DNA of 64,000 nucleotides from Paenibacillus sp. SYP-B3998 (GTDB taxonomy: Bacteria > Bacillota > Bacilli > Paenibacillales > NBRC-103111): contig NZ_JAAIKC010000001.1 of assembly GCF_010820665.1 (NCBI RefSeq), positions 1,488,001 to 1,552,000 on the forward strand. The letters are read 5' to 3'. The translations under genes and the position numbers were made by a program. This document shows, piece by piece, positions 26,119 to 35,458 of the stretch. How positions within the stretch are numbered: position 1 is the stretch's first letter; the number at the start of each line of letters is the position of its first letter. The notes under the pieces were generated by a model, which saw only the letters and a list, made by a program, of their open reading frames with translations, had not been told where the DNA came from and ran no database searches.

Positions 26119-26123
26119 ATGAC

Positions 26124-28472
26124 ATGACTACTAAACATCTCCTCACGATGTGCTATCCTGCATCCTGGTGGCGTTCGTTATGGCGAGAAGCGCTGCCTTC
26201 GGGTAACGGAAGGATTGGAGCTGCCGTTTACGGAGGGGTACACGAAGAAACCATTTTACTAAATCACGAAGACCTTTGGTGGGGCGGAGAGAATCCGAGT
26301 TTGCCAAAGGTCAGTGATCGTTTACCGGAGGTACGGCGATTGCTGCATGAGGGGCATGCTCCTGAGGCCGATAGGCTGCTGTCTGATGCCCTCAAGGCGC
26401 AGGGCTATTTCCCTAAGCTGGCTTCACCGTTGCCCTTAGGGGATTTCAAGATCTACATGCCACTACGTAAAGCGTTTCGAAATTACAAGCGAACGCTCCA
26501 CATGGAAACAGGAGAAGTGGCAGTAAACTGGACAGATGGAGAAACAAGGTATGAGCGTAGGCTATTTGTTTCCCGTACAGATGATGCCGTTATTTTGGAT
26601 ATCCGTAAGTGGGGACCGCAGTCCATTGAAGCACGCTTCAACTTGCAGCTGCATGATAAACGTGACTTCAGGAAGCCTGGAATTGTTTTTCCCGAAGGCG
26701 AGGAAATGGATGTTACGAGTACTCACTTGTATTATGCCGCACATAATTTAGACGGGACTGATTTCGGAGCCGTTGCCCGAGTCGTTGTAGATGGAGGCCA
26801 GGCAGCGATTGGGAAAAATGGCTTAACCGTAAAGGATGCGGATTCTGTCTTGATCATCATCAAGCTTTTTGCGAGCGGAAATAGAGGGGATGAATGGAAA
26901 CGCTTAGAGGATGAACTAAATGGTCTTGCTTGTAGCTACGATGTGCTGCTAAACAAGCATAGAATTGAACATGGTCGTTTGTTTAGTGCAATGGAATTTG
27001 ATTTAGCTGCGGAGGGACGCGACCTCTCTAATGAAGAGCTACTGCTGCAAGCGTACCAGGGGGAAACGCCGGACGCCTTAATAGAGAAAATGTGGGCCTA
27101 TGGGCGTTACCTGCTGATTTCTAGCACGCGAGCCGAAGGGCAGCCCTGCCATTTGTATGGGTTATGGTGTGGCGATTATGATGCTGTTTGGGCATTTCAC
27201 ATGGTCAATGAAAATCTGCAAATGATTTATTGGCAAGCTTTATCCGGCAATATGCCTGAACTGCTTCTTGCAGTCTTCAATTACATGGATAAGCTAATGG
27301 CGGATTTCCGCATCAACGCTAAGCAGTTGTTTGGTTGCCAAGGTATTTTCATTCCTGCTCCAAGTGTTCCTGGTTCCGGCTTACTAAAGCATACCTCCCC
27401 ACATATTATTCATTGGACTGGAGGCGCTGGATGGGTCTCTCAACATTATTACGATTATTATCTGTACACGGGCGATAAGGCGTTTTTGCGAGATCGAGCT
27501 CTGCCGTTCATGCGAGAAGCGGCTTTATTTTATGAGGACTTTTTTACGCTAGGTGATGACGGGTTCTTCATCAGCGCTCCTTCGAATTCGCCTGAGAATA
27601 CGCCAGGAAATTACTGGGGAGGTCCAGGGAAGTCAATGGGTACGACCATGAACGCGACAATGGACTTTGCCATCGCTAAGGAATTGCTAACTCACCTCAT
27701 AGAAGGCGCGGAAGCAGTTAGCTTATATATAGATGATATTCCAAGGTGGCGGAACATGCTTGAACACCTTCCACCCTATGAGCTCAACGAAGACGGATCG
27801 GTGAAGGAATGGATGCATCCTTTCTACGCAGATAACAATCATCACCGTCATGAATCACATGTATATCCGGTGTTTCCTGGAACCGAAGTGACTAGAGCGA
27901 GTGATCCTGATCTTTTTCAAGCTTTCGTTACTTCTATTGAAAAACGTTTAGTTATTGGACTTAAAGAACAGTCAGGCTGGTCCTTAGCACATATGGCCAA
28001 CAATTATGCACGTATGGGACAGGGCGATTCGGCTCTTGAATGCCTAGAGATTTTGGGTCGTTCTTGTGTCATGAACAACCTCATTACGCTGCACAATGAC
28101 TGGCGGGGTATGGGCATTGGCGTTGATATGGATTGGGCACCCGTACAGATTGACGCTAATATGGGATGGACTTCAGCGATTCAAGAAATGCTGCTTTTTT
28201 CAGTGCCAGGAGAACTTCATATCCTGCCTGGTCGTCCTTCTCGTTGGACAAAGGGGAAGGCGGGTCCGCTGCTTACACGCGATGGCGTAGCATGTACACT
28301 GCAATGGGATGTGGCAGAAGGCCAGCTCGATCTTATCCTGCGTTCTACAAGAGGCAACATGCAAACGGATCTTATTTTTCCTGAAGACGTTGTCGAGCTG
28401 AAGAGAAGTGTATCGCTTTCGGAAGAGCCGCTGCACTTGTCTATAAGGTTTCGTGCGTCTAGCAGCTGTTAA
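26124..28472 (+). CDS. GH95-type glycoside hydrolase (alpha-L-fucosidase/galactosidase), cytoplasmic
   Basis: The 782-residue call starts at ATG 26124, with AAGGAGG in the tail of the upstream relic; the longer frame from 26058 lies in the pseudogene. N-terminal landmarks of GH95 are LPSGNGRIGAAVYGG and EDLWWGG. Residues equivalent to the catalytic set of GH95 are kept: Asn-x-Asn in MVNENLQMIYW, Glu in SNSPEN and Asp in VQIDANMGW. The contexts differ from the second GH95 gene at 42513 (QIDGNFGG there), so the two are diverged paralogues probably with different linkages or sugars. There is no signal peptide. Confidence 0.87.
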   Translation: MTTKHLLTMCYPASWWRSLWREALPSGNGRIGAAVYGGVHEETILLNHEDLWWGGENPSLPKVSDRLPEVRRLLHEGHAPEADRLLSDALKAQGYFPKLASPLPLGDFKIYMPLRKAFRNYKRTLHMETGEVAVNWTDGETRYERRLFVSRTDDAVILDIRKWGPQSIEARFNLQLHDKRDFRKPGIVFPEGEEMDVTSTHLYYAAHNLDGTDFGAVARVVVDGGQAAIGKNGLTVKDADSVLIIIKLFASGNRGDEWKRLEDELNGLACSYDVLLNKHRIEHGRLFSAMEFDLAAEGRDLSNEELLLQAYQGETPDALIEKMWAYGRYLLISSTRAEGQPCHLYGLWCGDYDAVWAFHMVNENLQMIYWQALSGNMPELLLAVFNYMDKLMADFRINAKQLFGCQGIFIPAPSVPGSGLLKHTSPHIIHWTGGAGWVSQHYYDYYLYTGDKAFLRDRALPFMREAALFYEDFFTLGDDGFFISAPSNSPENTPGNYWGGPGKSMGTTMNATMDFAIAKELLTHLIEGAEAVSLYIDDIPRWRNMLEHLPPYELNEDGSVKEWMHPFYADNNHHRHESHVYPVFPGTEVTRASDPDLFQAFVTSIEKRLVIGLKEQSGWSLAHMANNYARMGQGDSALECLEILGRSCVMNNLITLHNDWRGMGIGVDMDWAPVQIDANMGWTSAIQEMLLFSVPGELHILPGRPSRWTKGKAGPLLTRDGVACTLQWDVAEGQLDLILRSTRGNMQTDLIFPEDVVELKRSVSLSEEPLHLSIRFRASSSC

Positions 28473-28504
28473 ATAAAAGAGATAGGCAATTACGGGGGGA
28501 GCAT

Positions 28505-29509
28505 ATGAAAGCATTATTGGTAGGTATGGGAGCATATGGGTTCGGTTGGTATCGCCGTTTGCGAAGCAAGCATATTCAGTTGGCCGTTGTCGATAAAGAT
28601 AGCTCCCTAAGCGAGAAAGTAACGGTGGATGGAATTCCGTTCTATACGGATTTCATAGAGGCTGTTGAAAAAGAAAAACCTAGCTTTATTGTCAATGTGA
28701 CACCCCCGAACATTCACGGCATCATCAATCACATGGCGTTTGATCATGGATTGCCAGTGCTTTGCGAGAAACCGATATCGTTCGACTATGAAGAAGCTGA
28801 TGAAATGACGAAAAGGGCGGTGAATGAAGGTATCCCATTTATGATAGCCGAGAATTACCGTCGTTACGCTTATCCGAGAAGATTAAAGCAGCTTCTTGAA
28901 GAAGGCGCAATTGGCCGCATTTCCAGTATGGACGTTACTTTTTGCCGTTACCATAAGGTGCAAAGACATTACGCGGTGAGTCTATTGGACGATATCGCCA
29001 TTCACCATTTCGATTTAATGAGGTATTTTAGCGGAACCGAAGCTCAACAGATATTTGCTAAGCGTTATCAACCCTTGAATGCTTGGAACGAAGCGGGTGA
29101 AGAGGGCTCTGACCATAATTTGGCCGCTATTATTGAAATGTCAGGGAAAGTGCAGGTGACGTATTCAGGAACCATAACTTCCCGTTATCTTCCAACCGTT
29201 TGGCATGGGAATTGGAGAATTGATGGAACTGAGGGCTCTCTGAAACTAACCGAGAATACAATTATTCTTGTTCGCGACGGACAGACAACAAAAATCGAAA
29301 CCCACGAGGGTCACCCCGATGCGTTGGATGATTTCTTGAACTCACTACGGGGTGGCTTTGAGCCAGAAACGAGTGCAGCGGATTATATGCGAACGCAGGC
29401 ACTTGTGCATGCAGCCAAAATTTCGAGTAAAGAAAATAGGATGGTCAGCGTTGAACCACTAGATTACGGGGATTCCGAAAGGGCATGGAGACGGGGGAGA
29501 GTTGAATGA
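28505..29509 (+). CDS. Gfo/Idh/MocA-family oxidoreductase
   Basis: This 334-residue protein has an N-terminal Rossmann start (KALLVGMGAYGFGWYRRL, Gly-x-Gly-x2-Gly-like), EKPISFDYEEADEM as the conserved Glu-Lys-Pro of the family near residue 95, and a C-terminal alpha/beta domain with DDIAIHHFDLMRYFSG near 160 (the catalytic His region). Enzymes of this family use NAD(P) to oxidise or reduce sugars and inositols, or open glycosidic bonds by redox. It overlaps the GH31 start by four bases (ATGA), so coupled translation is likely. Confidence 0.88.
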   Translation: MKALLVGMGAYGFGWYRRLRSKHIQLAVVDKDSSLSEKVTVDGIPFYTDFIEAVEKEKPSFIVNVTPPNIHGIINHMAFDHGLPVLCEKPISFDYEEADEMTKRAVNEGIPFMIAENYRRYAYPRRLKQLLEEGAIGRISSMDVTFCRYHKVQRHYAVSLLDDIAIHHFDLMRYFSGTEAQQIFAKRYQPLNAWNEAGEEGSDHNLAAIIEMSGKVQVTYSGTITSRYLPTVWHGNWRIDGTEGSLKLTENTIILVRDGQTTKIETHEGHPDALDDFLNSLRGGFEPETSAADYMRTQALVHAAKISSKENRMVSVEPLDYGDSERAWRRGRVE

Positions 29510-31647
29510 ATGTTCTAGGAAGTGAGTGCTTACAACCTGTGGGTCCAGGCGTCTGGTCTGGAGAGATCGGTATACCACAAGGGCTGACACCGCTGGATTG
29601 GATAGGCAAAGAACCGCTCATACAAGCTTTGAACAATATGGGTGAAGCCGAACTGCCATTTGCACTTGACGACCTTGTTGTTGAACAAATGAAGGATTGC
29701 ACGATCCTACGGATGCCCTTATTGGAAGATGAGCCCCTGTATGGTCTTGGTCTACAGTTTCTGCGTATGAATCATCGCGGTCGTACACGCTATTTGCGTG
29801 TAAATAGTGATCCTAAGCAAGACACCGGAGAAACCCATGCGCCGGTTCCGTTTCTAGTCAGCGCTCGCGGATACGGAATTATGGTGGATACCTCCAACAT
29901 TGTCACGTTTCATTGTGGATCTACAATACGGAGAGAAAATCAACATCCAAGCGACTCACGTAATCGCAACACGGATTCGTCTTGGAAAGCGACACTTGTA
30001 TCTCGTTGTGTGGAGATTCGACTTCCGTCCGAAGGCTGCCGAGTGCTGCTGTTTGCAGGTCCAACTGTCATTGATGCCGTTCGCCGCTATAATTTGTGGT
30101 GCGGTGGCGGAACTCTGCCCCCTCGATGGGGACTAGGCTTTTGGCATCGCGTTCCGAAGCTTTATACGGATGAAGAAACCATAGAGGAAGCAGAGGAATT
30201 TCGCCGCCGAGGATTTCCCTGCGATGTGATTGGCTTAGAGCCCGGCTGGCACAGCAGGAGCTATCCAGTGACATATGAATGGTCGCATGAACTTTTTCGT
30301 GACCCTGCTTCTTTCGTCAAAAGGATGGAGCAGCAAGGATTTCGCATCAATTTGTGGGAGCATCCGTATGTCTCTCCCGAAGCTAAGCAGCATGCACGAC
30401 TTGAACCATATGCTGGTTCACATACGGTATGGGGCGGTTTGGTTCCTGATTATACGCTTCCAGAGGCGCAACATATTTACAAAATGCAGCATGAGGAAGA
30501 ACATCTTCGTATTGGGGTATCTGGTTATAAGCATGACGAATGCGATGGCAGTGAGTTGACGAATCATGCTTGGATGTTTCCTGCACATGCTGCGTTCCCA
30601 TCTGGTCACGATGGGGAGCAAATACGCCAGCTGTACGGCTTATTGTTTCAGAAAATGTCAGATGATATGTACCGTAAGCACAATCGTCGCACCTATGGTC
30701 TTGTCCGTGCCTCGAATGCGGCTGCTTCAAGTATGCCTTACGTATTGTACTCTGATCTCTATGATCACCGACAGTTCGTGCGAGCCCTTTGTAGCAGTTC
30801 GTTCAGTGGACTGCTGTGGTCGCCGGAGGTTCGTAAAGCAAATGACCAGGAAGATTGGGTTCGTCGGATGCAAACGGTATGTTTCTCGCCGCTGGCCATG
30901 CTCAACGCTTGGGGGGACGGAACTAAACCTTGGTCCTATCCTGAAGTAGAAGGGATTATTCGTCATTATTTGGAGCTAAGGATGCGACTTTTACCTTATC
31001 TCTATACAGCGTTCGCCCGATATCGCTTCGAAGGGATACCGCCTTTTCGGGCAATGCCCTTGGTGGAGGGATACGCCGAAGCATCAATAGCCTATCATAG
31101 GGCTTCAGTTAGCGCCAAGGAGACGCTCAATACGAGTGATGCGGCTTATGGACGCGCAGGGTTAAGAGAGTGGGATGACCAGTATGCTGTAGGGGATGAT
31201 TTGTTGGTCGCTCCGCTCTTCGCCGGAGAGTCTTCCCGAGACGTACTCCTGCCAAGCGGGGGATGGTACGGTTTCGAAACTGGCGAGTATTATGAAGGTG
31301 GCCAGGTTGTTCGGATAACTTGCGGACTTGAGCAAATTCCTGTATTCGTAAGAGAGGGGGCTGTCATTCCCATGATGCCCGCCATCACTAATGTTCCGCA
31401 TCCTGCTGGAACTGTACCGGTGGAATGGTGCCATTTCGGTGATGTCCCTGGAGTCGGGCTGCTTTATGACGATGATGGGGAGACGTTTGACTACGAAACG
31501 GGGCAGTGTTCATGGGTTAAAGCTAAAGTATACAGGGACGATAGCGGTTCATGGTCGGGAATGCAGCAGGTTGAAAGAACAGTCCGTGTTCATCGCTCCT
31601 ATTTTCATGGCGAAACGAGCTGGAAATTCGGTTTAGTACGAATATAA
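29506..31647 (+). CDS. Glycoside hydrolase family 31 (alpha-glucosidase/alpha-xylosidase type)
   Basis: The protein has 713 residues and a cytoplasmic profile. An N-terminal beta domain is followed by the GH31 barrel from about residue 200 (PPRWGLGFWHRVPKLYTDEE). The nucleophile region GYKHDECDGSE sits near 342. ALCSSSFSGLLWSPEV near 430 and the acid/base-side motif are in the expected order, and C-terminal beta domains contain YAVGDDLLVAPL and DDGETFDYE, typical of the family. It removes alpha-linked glucose or xylose. In this locus alpha-xylosidase is plausible, by inference from the GH95/GH2/esterase company. It overlaps the previous gene (ATGA). Confidence 0.88.
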   Translation: MNVLGSECLQPVGPGVWSGEIGIPQGLTPLDWIGKEPLIQALNNMGEAELPFALDDLVVEQMKDCTILRMPLLEDEPLYGLGLQFLRMNHRGRTRYLRVNSDPKQDTGETHAPVPFLVSARGYGIMVDTSNIVTFHCGSTIRRENQHPSDSRNRNTDSSWKATLVSRCVEIRLPSEGCRVLLFAGPTVIDAVRRYNLWCGGGTLPPRWGLGFWHRVPKLYTDEETIEEAEEFRRRGFPCDVIGLEPGWHSRSYPVTYEWSHELFRDPASFVKRMEQQGFRINLWEHPYVSPEAKQHARLEPYAGSHTVWGGLVPDYTLPEAQHIYKMQHEEEHLRIGVSGYKHDECDGSELTNHAWMFPAHAAFPSGHDGEQIRQLYGLLFQKMSDDMYRKHNRRTYGLVRASNAAASSMPYVLYSDLYDHRQFVRALCSSSFSGLLWSPEVRKANDQEDWVRRMQTVCFSPLAMLNAWGDGTKPWSYPEVEGIIRHYLELRMRLLPYLYTAFARYRFEGIPPFRAMPLVEGYAEASIAYHRASVSAKETLNTSDAAYGRAGLREWDDQYAVGDDLLVAPLFAGESSRDVLLPSGGWYGFETGEYYEGGQVVRITCGLEQIPVFVREGAVIPMMPAITNVPHPAGTVPVEWCHFGDVPGVGLLYDDDGETFDYETGQCSWVKAKVYRDDSGSWSGMQQVERTVRVHRSYFHGETSWKFGLVRI

Positions 31648-31770
31648 GTAGTAAGCTTTTATCATAGAGTGGACAGAGCACTGCTCAAGGTACCATGCTA
31701 ACTTTAATGATGTTTGTTTCCGTTTATATAATTAATTGTAAGGTAATTGAAGGGGATGGAGCGTGTACAA

Positions 31771-32148
31771 ATGGACGTTCGGAATTTTCTTGAAGCAGCT
31801 TTGGAAAGCGGAACTAGTCATCGGGGAGAGGGGGAAGTGAGTAGCGTTGAGCTTTATAGTCAAGCAGATCATGAGTCCCCCCTACGATTTTTATACTACG
31901 TGGAGATACCGCCAGGCGCATCAATTGGGCAGCATCGGCATAAGGCTGACGAAGAAATGTACGTTATTCTGGAAGGCTGCGGTCTGATGACAGTTGAAGA
32001 GGAAACGAAAGAGGTCAAGGCGGGTGATACGATTTTGAACAAACCTTACGGAAGCCATGGATTAAAAAACAACACAGATGACATCCTAAAGCTTCTCATT
32101 TATGAGGCTGCTTTGTGCGCTCAGAGAGAGAGCGAAGCGAACAGCTGA
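31771..32148 (+). CDS. Small cupin-domain protein
   Basis: The 125-residue call begins at ATG 31771, with GGAG nine bases upstream; TTG 31747 and ATG 31756 are in-frame alternatives with poorer spacing. One cupin barrel is evident: GQHRHKADEEMYVILEG (His-x-His-x4-Glu metal ligands near residues 49-57) and NKPYGSHGLKN (third His). Such proteins bind metals and act as sugar isomerases, epimerases or sensors. It stands after the GH31 gene, separated by 123 bases. The function within the locus is open. Confidence 0.78.
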   Translation: MDVRNFLEAALESGTSHRGEGEVSSVELYSQADHESPLRFLYYVEIPPGASIGQHRHKADEEMYVILEGCGLMTVEEETKEVKAGDTILNKPYGSHGLKNNTDDILKLLIYEAALCAQRESEANS

Positions 32149-32162
32149 GCAACAAGCATGGG

Positions 32163-32178
32163 CAGCGCATATGCGCTG
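32163..32178. promoter_or_regulatory. 16-base perfect palindrome
   Basis: CAGCGCATATGCGCTG is self-complementary over all 16 bases, 15 bases after the cupin stop. No T run follows, so it is a weak terminator at best. It could be an operator before the YesN/YesM genes. Confidence 0.35.
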
Positions 32179-32257
32179 TCTCTGTTTCAGTTACAAGAAT
32201 GTTGATTTGTCAAGGGTTCCTAGGGGAACAACGCTAAGCAGAGAGGAGATTAACAAA

Positions 32258-32302
32258 ATGGCTTCGAAAACGGATACGTCCAAACAACAAGAACCGCACT
32301 AA
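32258..32302 (+). CDS. Possible 14-residue peptide with strong ribosome site
   Basis: GAGAGGAGA precedes ATG by six bases and a short frame MASKTDTSKQQEPH ends TAA at 32300. It is hydrophilic and very short. It may be a leader peptide for the downstream regulator genes or chance. The remaining intergenic sequence to 32433 is AT-rich, with a possible -10 (TAAAAT near 32410). Confidence 0.25.
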   Translation: MASKTDTSKQQEPH

Positions 32303-32433
32303 CTAATTATTTAAAAAAAACAAATAGGATCGTAAATAAACATAATCAACACGCCTAGCATTTCTGCTTATACTTAAAAATAAGTCAACCCACGCATGAG
32401 GTCTGTGGTAAAATATGTCCAAAAGGAGTGTAA

Positions 32434-33465
32434 ATGGAAATGAAACATATCCTCATTGTAGATGACGAACCGATGGTTCGTATGGGACTGGCGAAATTGG
32501 TCAGGCAGTGTAACCCATTGTTTCGTACAGTCGTCGTGGCAAATGGGGTGGAGGCGTTGTCTGAAATCAATAGACAACGTCCAGATATTCTGCTGACGGA
32601 TATACAGATGCCGAAGATGGACGGTCTGGAATTATGCAAGCAGGTACAGGCAATGAATTTGAACATTCCGATTGCCGTTATTTCCGGCTATGATGATTTT
32701 ACCTATGCACAGAAATGCCTAACCTATGGAGTGAAAGAATATTTATTGAAACCGCTTACAGAGCATGAATTGTATCCTGTCTTAAACAAGCTCTTGCTGC
32801 AGCAGGATCAGTCGGTACCGATATCCTTCTATAAGGTGGAAGAATGGTTGGAGCGTGTTGAATCGACGATTTGGTCTGCTGACTTAGAGTCCCTAACCCG
32901 TCTCATGGACGATTGGAAGCAGGGCGGAATGACCAAGGGAATTCATATCGAGCAGTTAGAGCGCATGATTACGGACGGCTTGAAGATATTAGTGAAGAAA
33001 CTTAACGCGCGTGGGATGGTAACGTTTACGACAAAACCTTCGTTAATGCAATTAAATACCGTGCAAGGGACGAATGACTATTTGGAGGCGGAGCTAATCA
33101 GTTTGTATAACCAACTGTTCCTTTGGCGTGGCGGTAATCAGAAAAGTTTGTTCGAGGAAGCGCAAGCCTATATTAACAATCACATTTCCGAGGAGCTTAG
33201 CCTAGAGGAAGTCGCTGAGAAAATGGGACTTGCACCAACCTATTTCAGTTATATTTTCAAAAAAATGACCAATGAGACATTCGTCCAATATCGGATGAAA
33301 AAAAGGATTGAAATGGCGAAGAGGCTTCTGGAAATCCCTCACTATAAAGTCGTTGACGTCGGGGTGACCATTGGTTATCAAAACTATCCATATTTCACAA
33401 AAATATTTAAAAAAATGACCGGTTGCTCGCCGACAGAATATCGCAGCATGTTGGGGATTAAATAA
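32434..33465 (+). CDS. YesN-type AraC response regulator
   Basis: This 343-residue protein has AAAAGGAGTG before the ATG. An N-terminal receiver domain (about 4-120) carries DDEP, phospho-acceptor Asp in LLTDIQMPKMDG near 54 and Lys in LLKPL. Two AraC helix-turn-helix motifs lie at the C-terminus (LSLEEVAEKMGLAPTYFSYIFKKM and VVDVGVTIGYQNYPYFTKIFKKM). YesN-type regulators control adjacent carbohydrate genes. The stop codon overlaps the start of the kinase gene (TAATG). Confidence 0.93.
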   Translation: MEMKHILIVDDEPMVRMGLAKLVRQCNPLFRTVVVANGVEALSEINRQRPDILLTDIQMPKMDGLELCKQVQAMNLNIPIAVISGYDDFTYAQKCLTYGVKEYLLKPLTEHELYPVLNKLLLQQDQSVPISFYKVEEWLERVESTIWSADLESLTRLMDDWKQGGMTKGIHIEQLERMITDGLKILVKKLNARGMVTFTTKPSLMQLNTVQGTNDYLEAELISLYNQLFLWRGGNQKSLFEEAQAYINNHISEELSLEEVAEKMGLAPTYFSYIFKKMTNETFVQYRMKKRIEMAKRLLEIPHYKVVDVGVTIGYQNYPYFTKIFKKMTGCSPTEYRSMLGIK

Positions 33466-35291
33466 TGAAATCAAGCTTGGCGGTTAGAATGTTCGCGTAT
33501 TTTGTAATCGTTATCCTCATTTCATCTTCCATAGTTGGCTTTGTGCTCTATGTTCAGTCTTCAAAGGAAGTCGATAAGCAAACAAACGGGCTTCTGACAC
33601 AAATCGTGGATAATGCTATGAACCATACCGATATGTATTTAAAGAAATACGATCGAGCCACTTTGTCTGTGTTGACTTCAACGAACGTGAAGGAGTTTTT
33701 GAACACGGACAAAGAAGACTTTGTCTCGTATTTTTTGTCAATCAGACCGATTAAAGAGAAGGTGATTAGGCCCCTTTTCATCAACAATCCCGAAATTAGC
33801 ATGGTTTATTTGCTTGGATATAACGGTCTTAGCATTTATGATCACAACGCAGATGTGACCGATTTCAGCCAATCTACGTTAGTGGACAAGATGGACGTTC
33901 TTAAGCAAATTACGAATAACGATGGGAAATTAACGATTATGGATTGGAGTTTCCTGAACGGAAAGCTTGCCTTAACACGTAAAATATCCGATCGTCAAAC
34001 TTCCAAAGTATATAAGGGAATCCTTGGTATTGAGCTGAATATTGAAGAGCTGACCACGCTTTGGAAAGGAATTCGTTTAGGGGAGACTGGCTATTTTTAT
34101 ATCGTAAATGACAATGGGAATATCGTTTATCACCCTAATTCCGAGATGATCGGTAAGCAGCTGAATGATAAGCTGTTCGTGAAGCTAAAAGAAAATCAAA
34201 ATCGTATTTTTACTTATAAAGATGATATTGAGCGCGTGCATTTCAACCGAAGATCTGATTATTCAGGATGGACACTTGTTGCCTCAATGCCGTTGAATGA
34301 GCTTAGAGCCCCTGTGCTGAATATTCGCAACACAACGCTCTTCACCTGCAGCTTTACACTCATCATTGCTTTGTTTCTTGCCTACCGATTTGGAAATTCG
34401 ATAATAAAGCCGATTAAGATGCTGGAAAGCGGCATGCGGAGGACTGAAAAGGGGGATTGGGCCCATGTCGCCATAATCGGGAGAACAGACGAAATGGATC
34501 GTCTGATTGTTAGCTATAACAAGATGGTTAGCCGCCTGCAGGAATTAATGGAGCAAGTGTATGCAGAAGAGTTGAAGAATAAAGAGTATTTGCTCAAAAG
34601 ACAGGCTGCCGAATTCCAAGCGTTGCAGTTGCAAATCAATCCGCATTTTCTTTACAATACGTTCGAAACAATTGTTTGTTATGCTGTCGTGCAAGATTCA
34701 CAAGAGATCAAGGAGATCGTTCGCTCGCTCTCTTACATGATGCGGTACTCCGTTCGAGCGGATTTGGAGGAAATTACGGTTGCAAATGAACTAAAGCATG
34801 TACTGCATTTCATGAACATAATGAACTACAGATTAGGATTTACGTTCGAAATTGAAGTGTTGATTCCCCCAGAGCTCTTATTGAAAAAAATGGTGAGGCT
34901 TACCCTGCAGCCATTGGTAGAAAATGTATTCAAACATGCTTTCCCAGATGGGATTGAGCGCCATCATCAAATCAGTATCAATGCCTTCTTCGACAAGGAA
35001 GATTTCGTAGTAACCGTAATGGATAACGGTGCAGGCATACCACCTGACAGGCTAAGGGAGCTTGAGACGAAATTACACGCGCAGCTGTTGCATACTCGCT
35101 TTCCCGAACAAAGAGAGCGGGAAGGAGGCATCGGTCTAGTGAACGTTCACAGCCGTATTCAAATTGTATGTGGTGAGAGGTACGGGCTTTCCATCTCTAA
35201 CAATGGCGTAGGAACAGGCACTAAGATTACATTACGAATGCCAAGTAAAAACGGCGAACCGGGCTATCCCCCGGAATCCGCAAGCTTCTAG
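33465..35291 (+). CDS. YesM-type sensor histidine kinase
   Basis: This 608-residue protein has a first membrane helix (about 8-28), an extracellular dCache-like sensing domain (about 35-280), a second helix (about 285-310), a HAMP domain, then the His_kinase domain with phospho-acceptor His near 393 in QINPHFLYNTFETI, and an HATPase with DNGAGIP and GGIGLVNV. It pairs with the YesN regulator, to which it is translationally coupled. Partner sugars are probably oligosaccharides presented by the ABC binding protein or sensed directly. Confidence 0.93.
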   Translation: MKSSLAVRMFAYFVIVILISSSIVGFVLYVQSSKEVDKQTNGLLTQIVDNAMNHTDMYLKKYDRATLSVLTSTNVKEFLNTDKEDFVSYFLSIRPIKEKVIRPLFINNPEISMVYLLGYNGLSIYDHNADVTDFSQSTLVDKMDVLKQITNNDGKLTIMDWSFLNGKLALTRKISDRQTSKVYKGILGIELNIEELTTLWKGIRLGETGYFYIVNDNGNIVYHPNSEMIGKQLNDKLFVKLKENQNRIFTYKDDIERVHFNRRSDYSGWTLVASMPLNELRAPVLNIRNTTLFTCSFTLIIALFLAYRFGNSIIKPIKMLESGMRRTEKGDWAHVAIIGRTDEMDRLIVSYNKMVSRLQELMEQVYAEELKNKEYLLKRQAAEFQALQLQINPHFLYNTFETIVCYAVVQDSQEIKEIVRSLSYMMRYSVRADLEEITVANELKHVLHFMNIMNYRLGFTFEIEVLIPPELLLKKMVRLTLQPLVENVFKHAFPDGIERHHQISINAFFDKEDFVVTVMDNGAGIPPDRLRELETKLHAQLLHTRFPEQREREGGIGLVNVHSRIQIVCGERYGLSISNNGVGTGTKITLRMPSKNGEPGYPPESASF

Positions 35292-35301
35292 AAAAGAGGT
35301 T

Positions 35302-35333
35302 ACGTTAGCGCTGCTGCTACGTTTTCCTTTTTT
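35302..35333 (+). terminator. Possible terminator or attenuator between YesM and ABC genes
   Basis: ACGTTAGC (35302-35309) and GCTACGT (35316-35322) can pair with one bulge, followed by a T/C-rich run with two blocks of T. It may reduce read-through from the signalling genes into the transporter genes. Confidence 0.45.
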
Positions 35334-35458
35334 CTCTTTTTTTATGTGTGAACAAGTGACTACCATAAATTAGTTGAATAGGTGCTTAAAAAACTAGTAT
35401 GCTTGCCATTTCTCAAAAAACTATGATGAAGATAACAAAAGAGAGGAGGAGGTATGAA

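Noticed and set aside
26058-26123. Longer start for the first GH95 gene
   Set aside because: The extra residues read out of frame through the binding-protein relic; a good ribosome site precedes ATG 26124.
35399-35458. Longer start for the LplB-type permease
   Set aside because: No ribosome site; the AGGAGGAGG that would drive translation lies inside this stretch, before TTG 35459.
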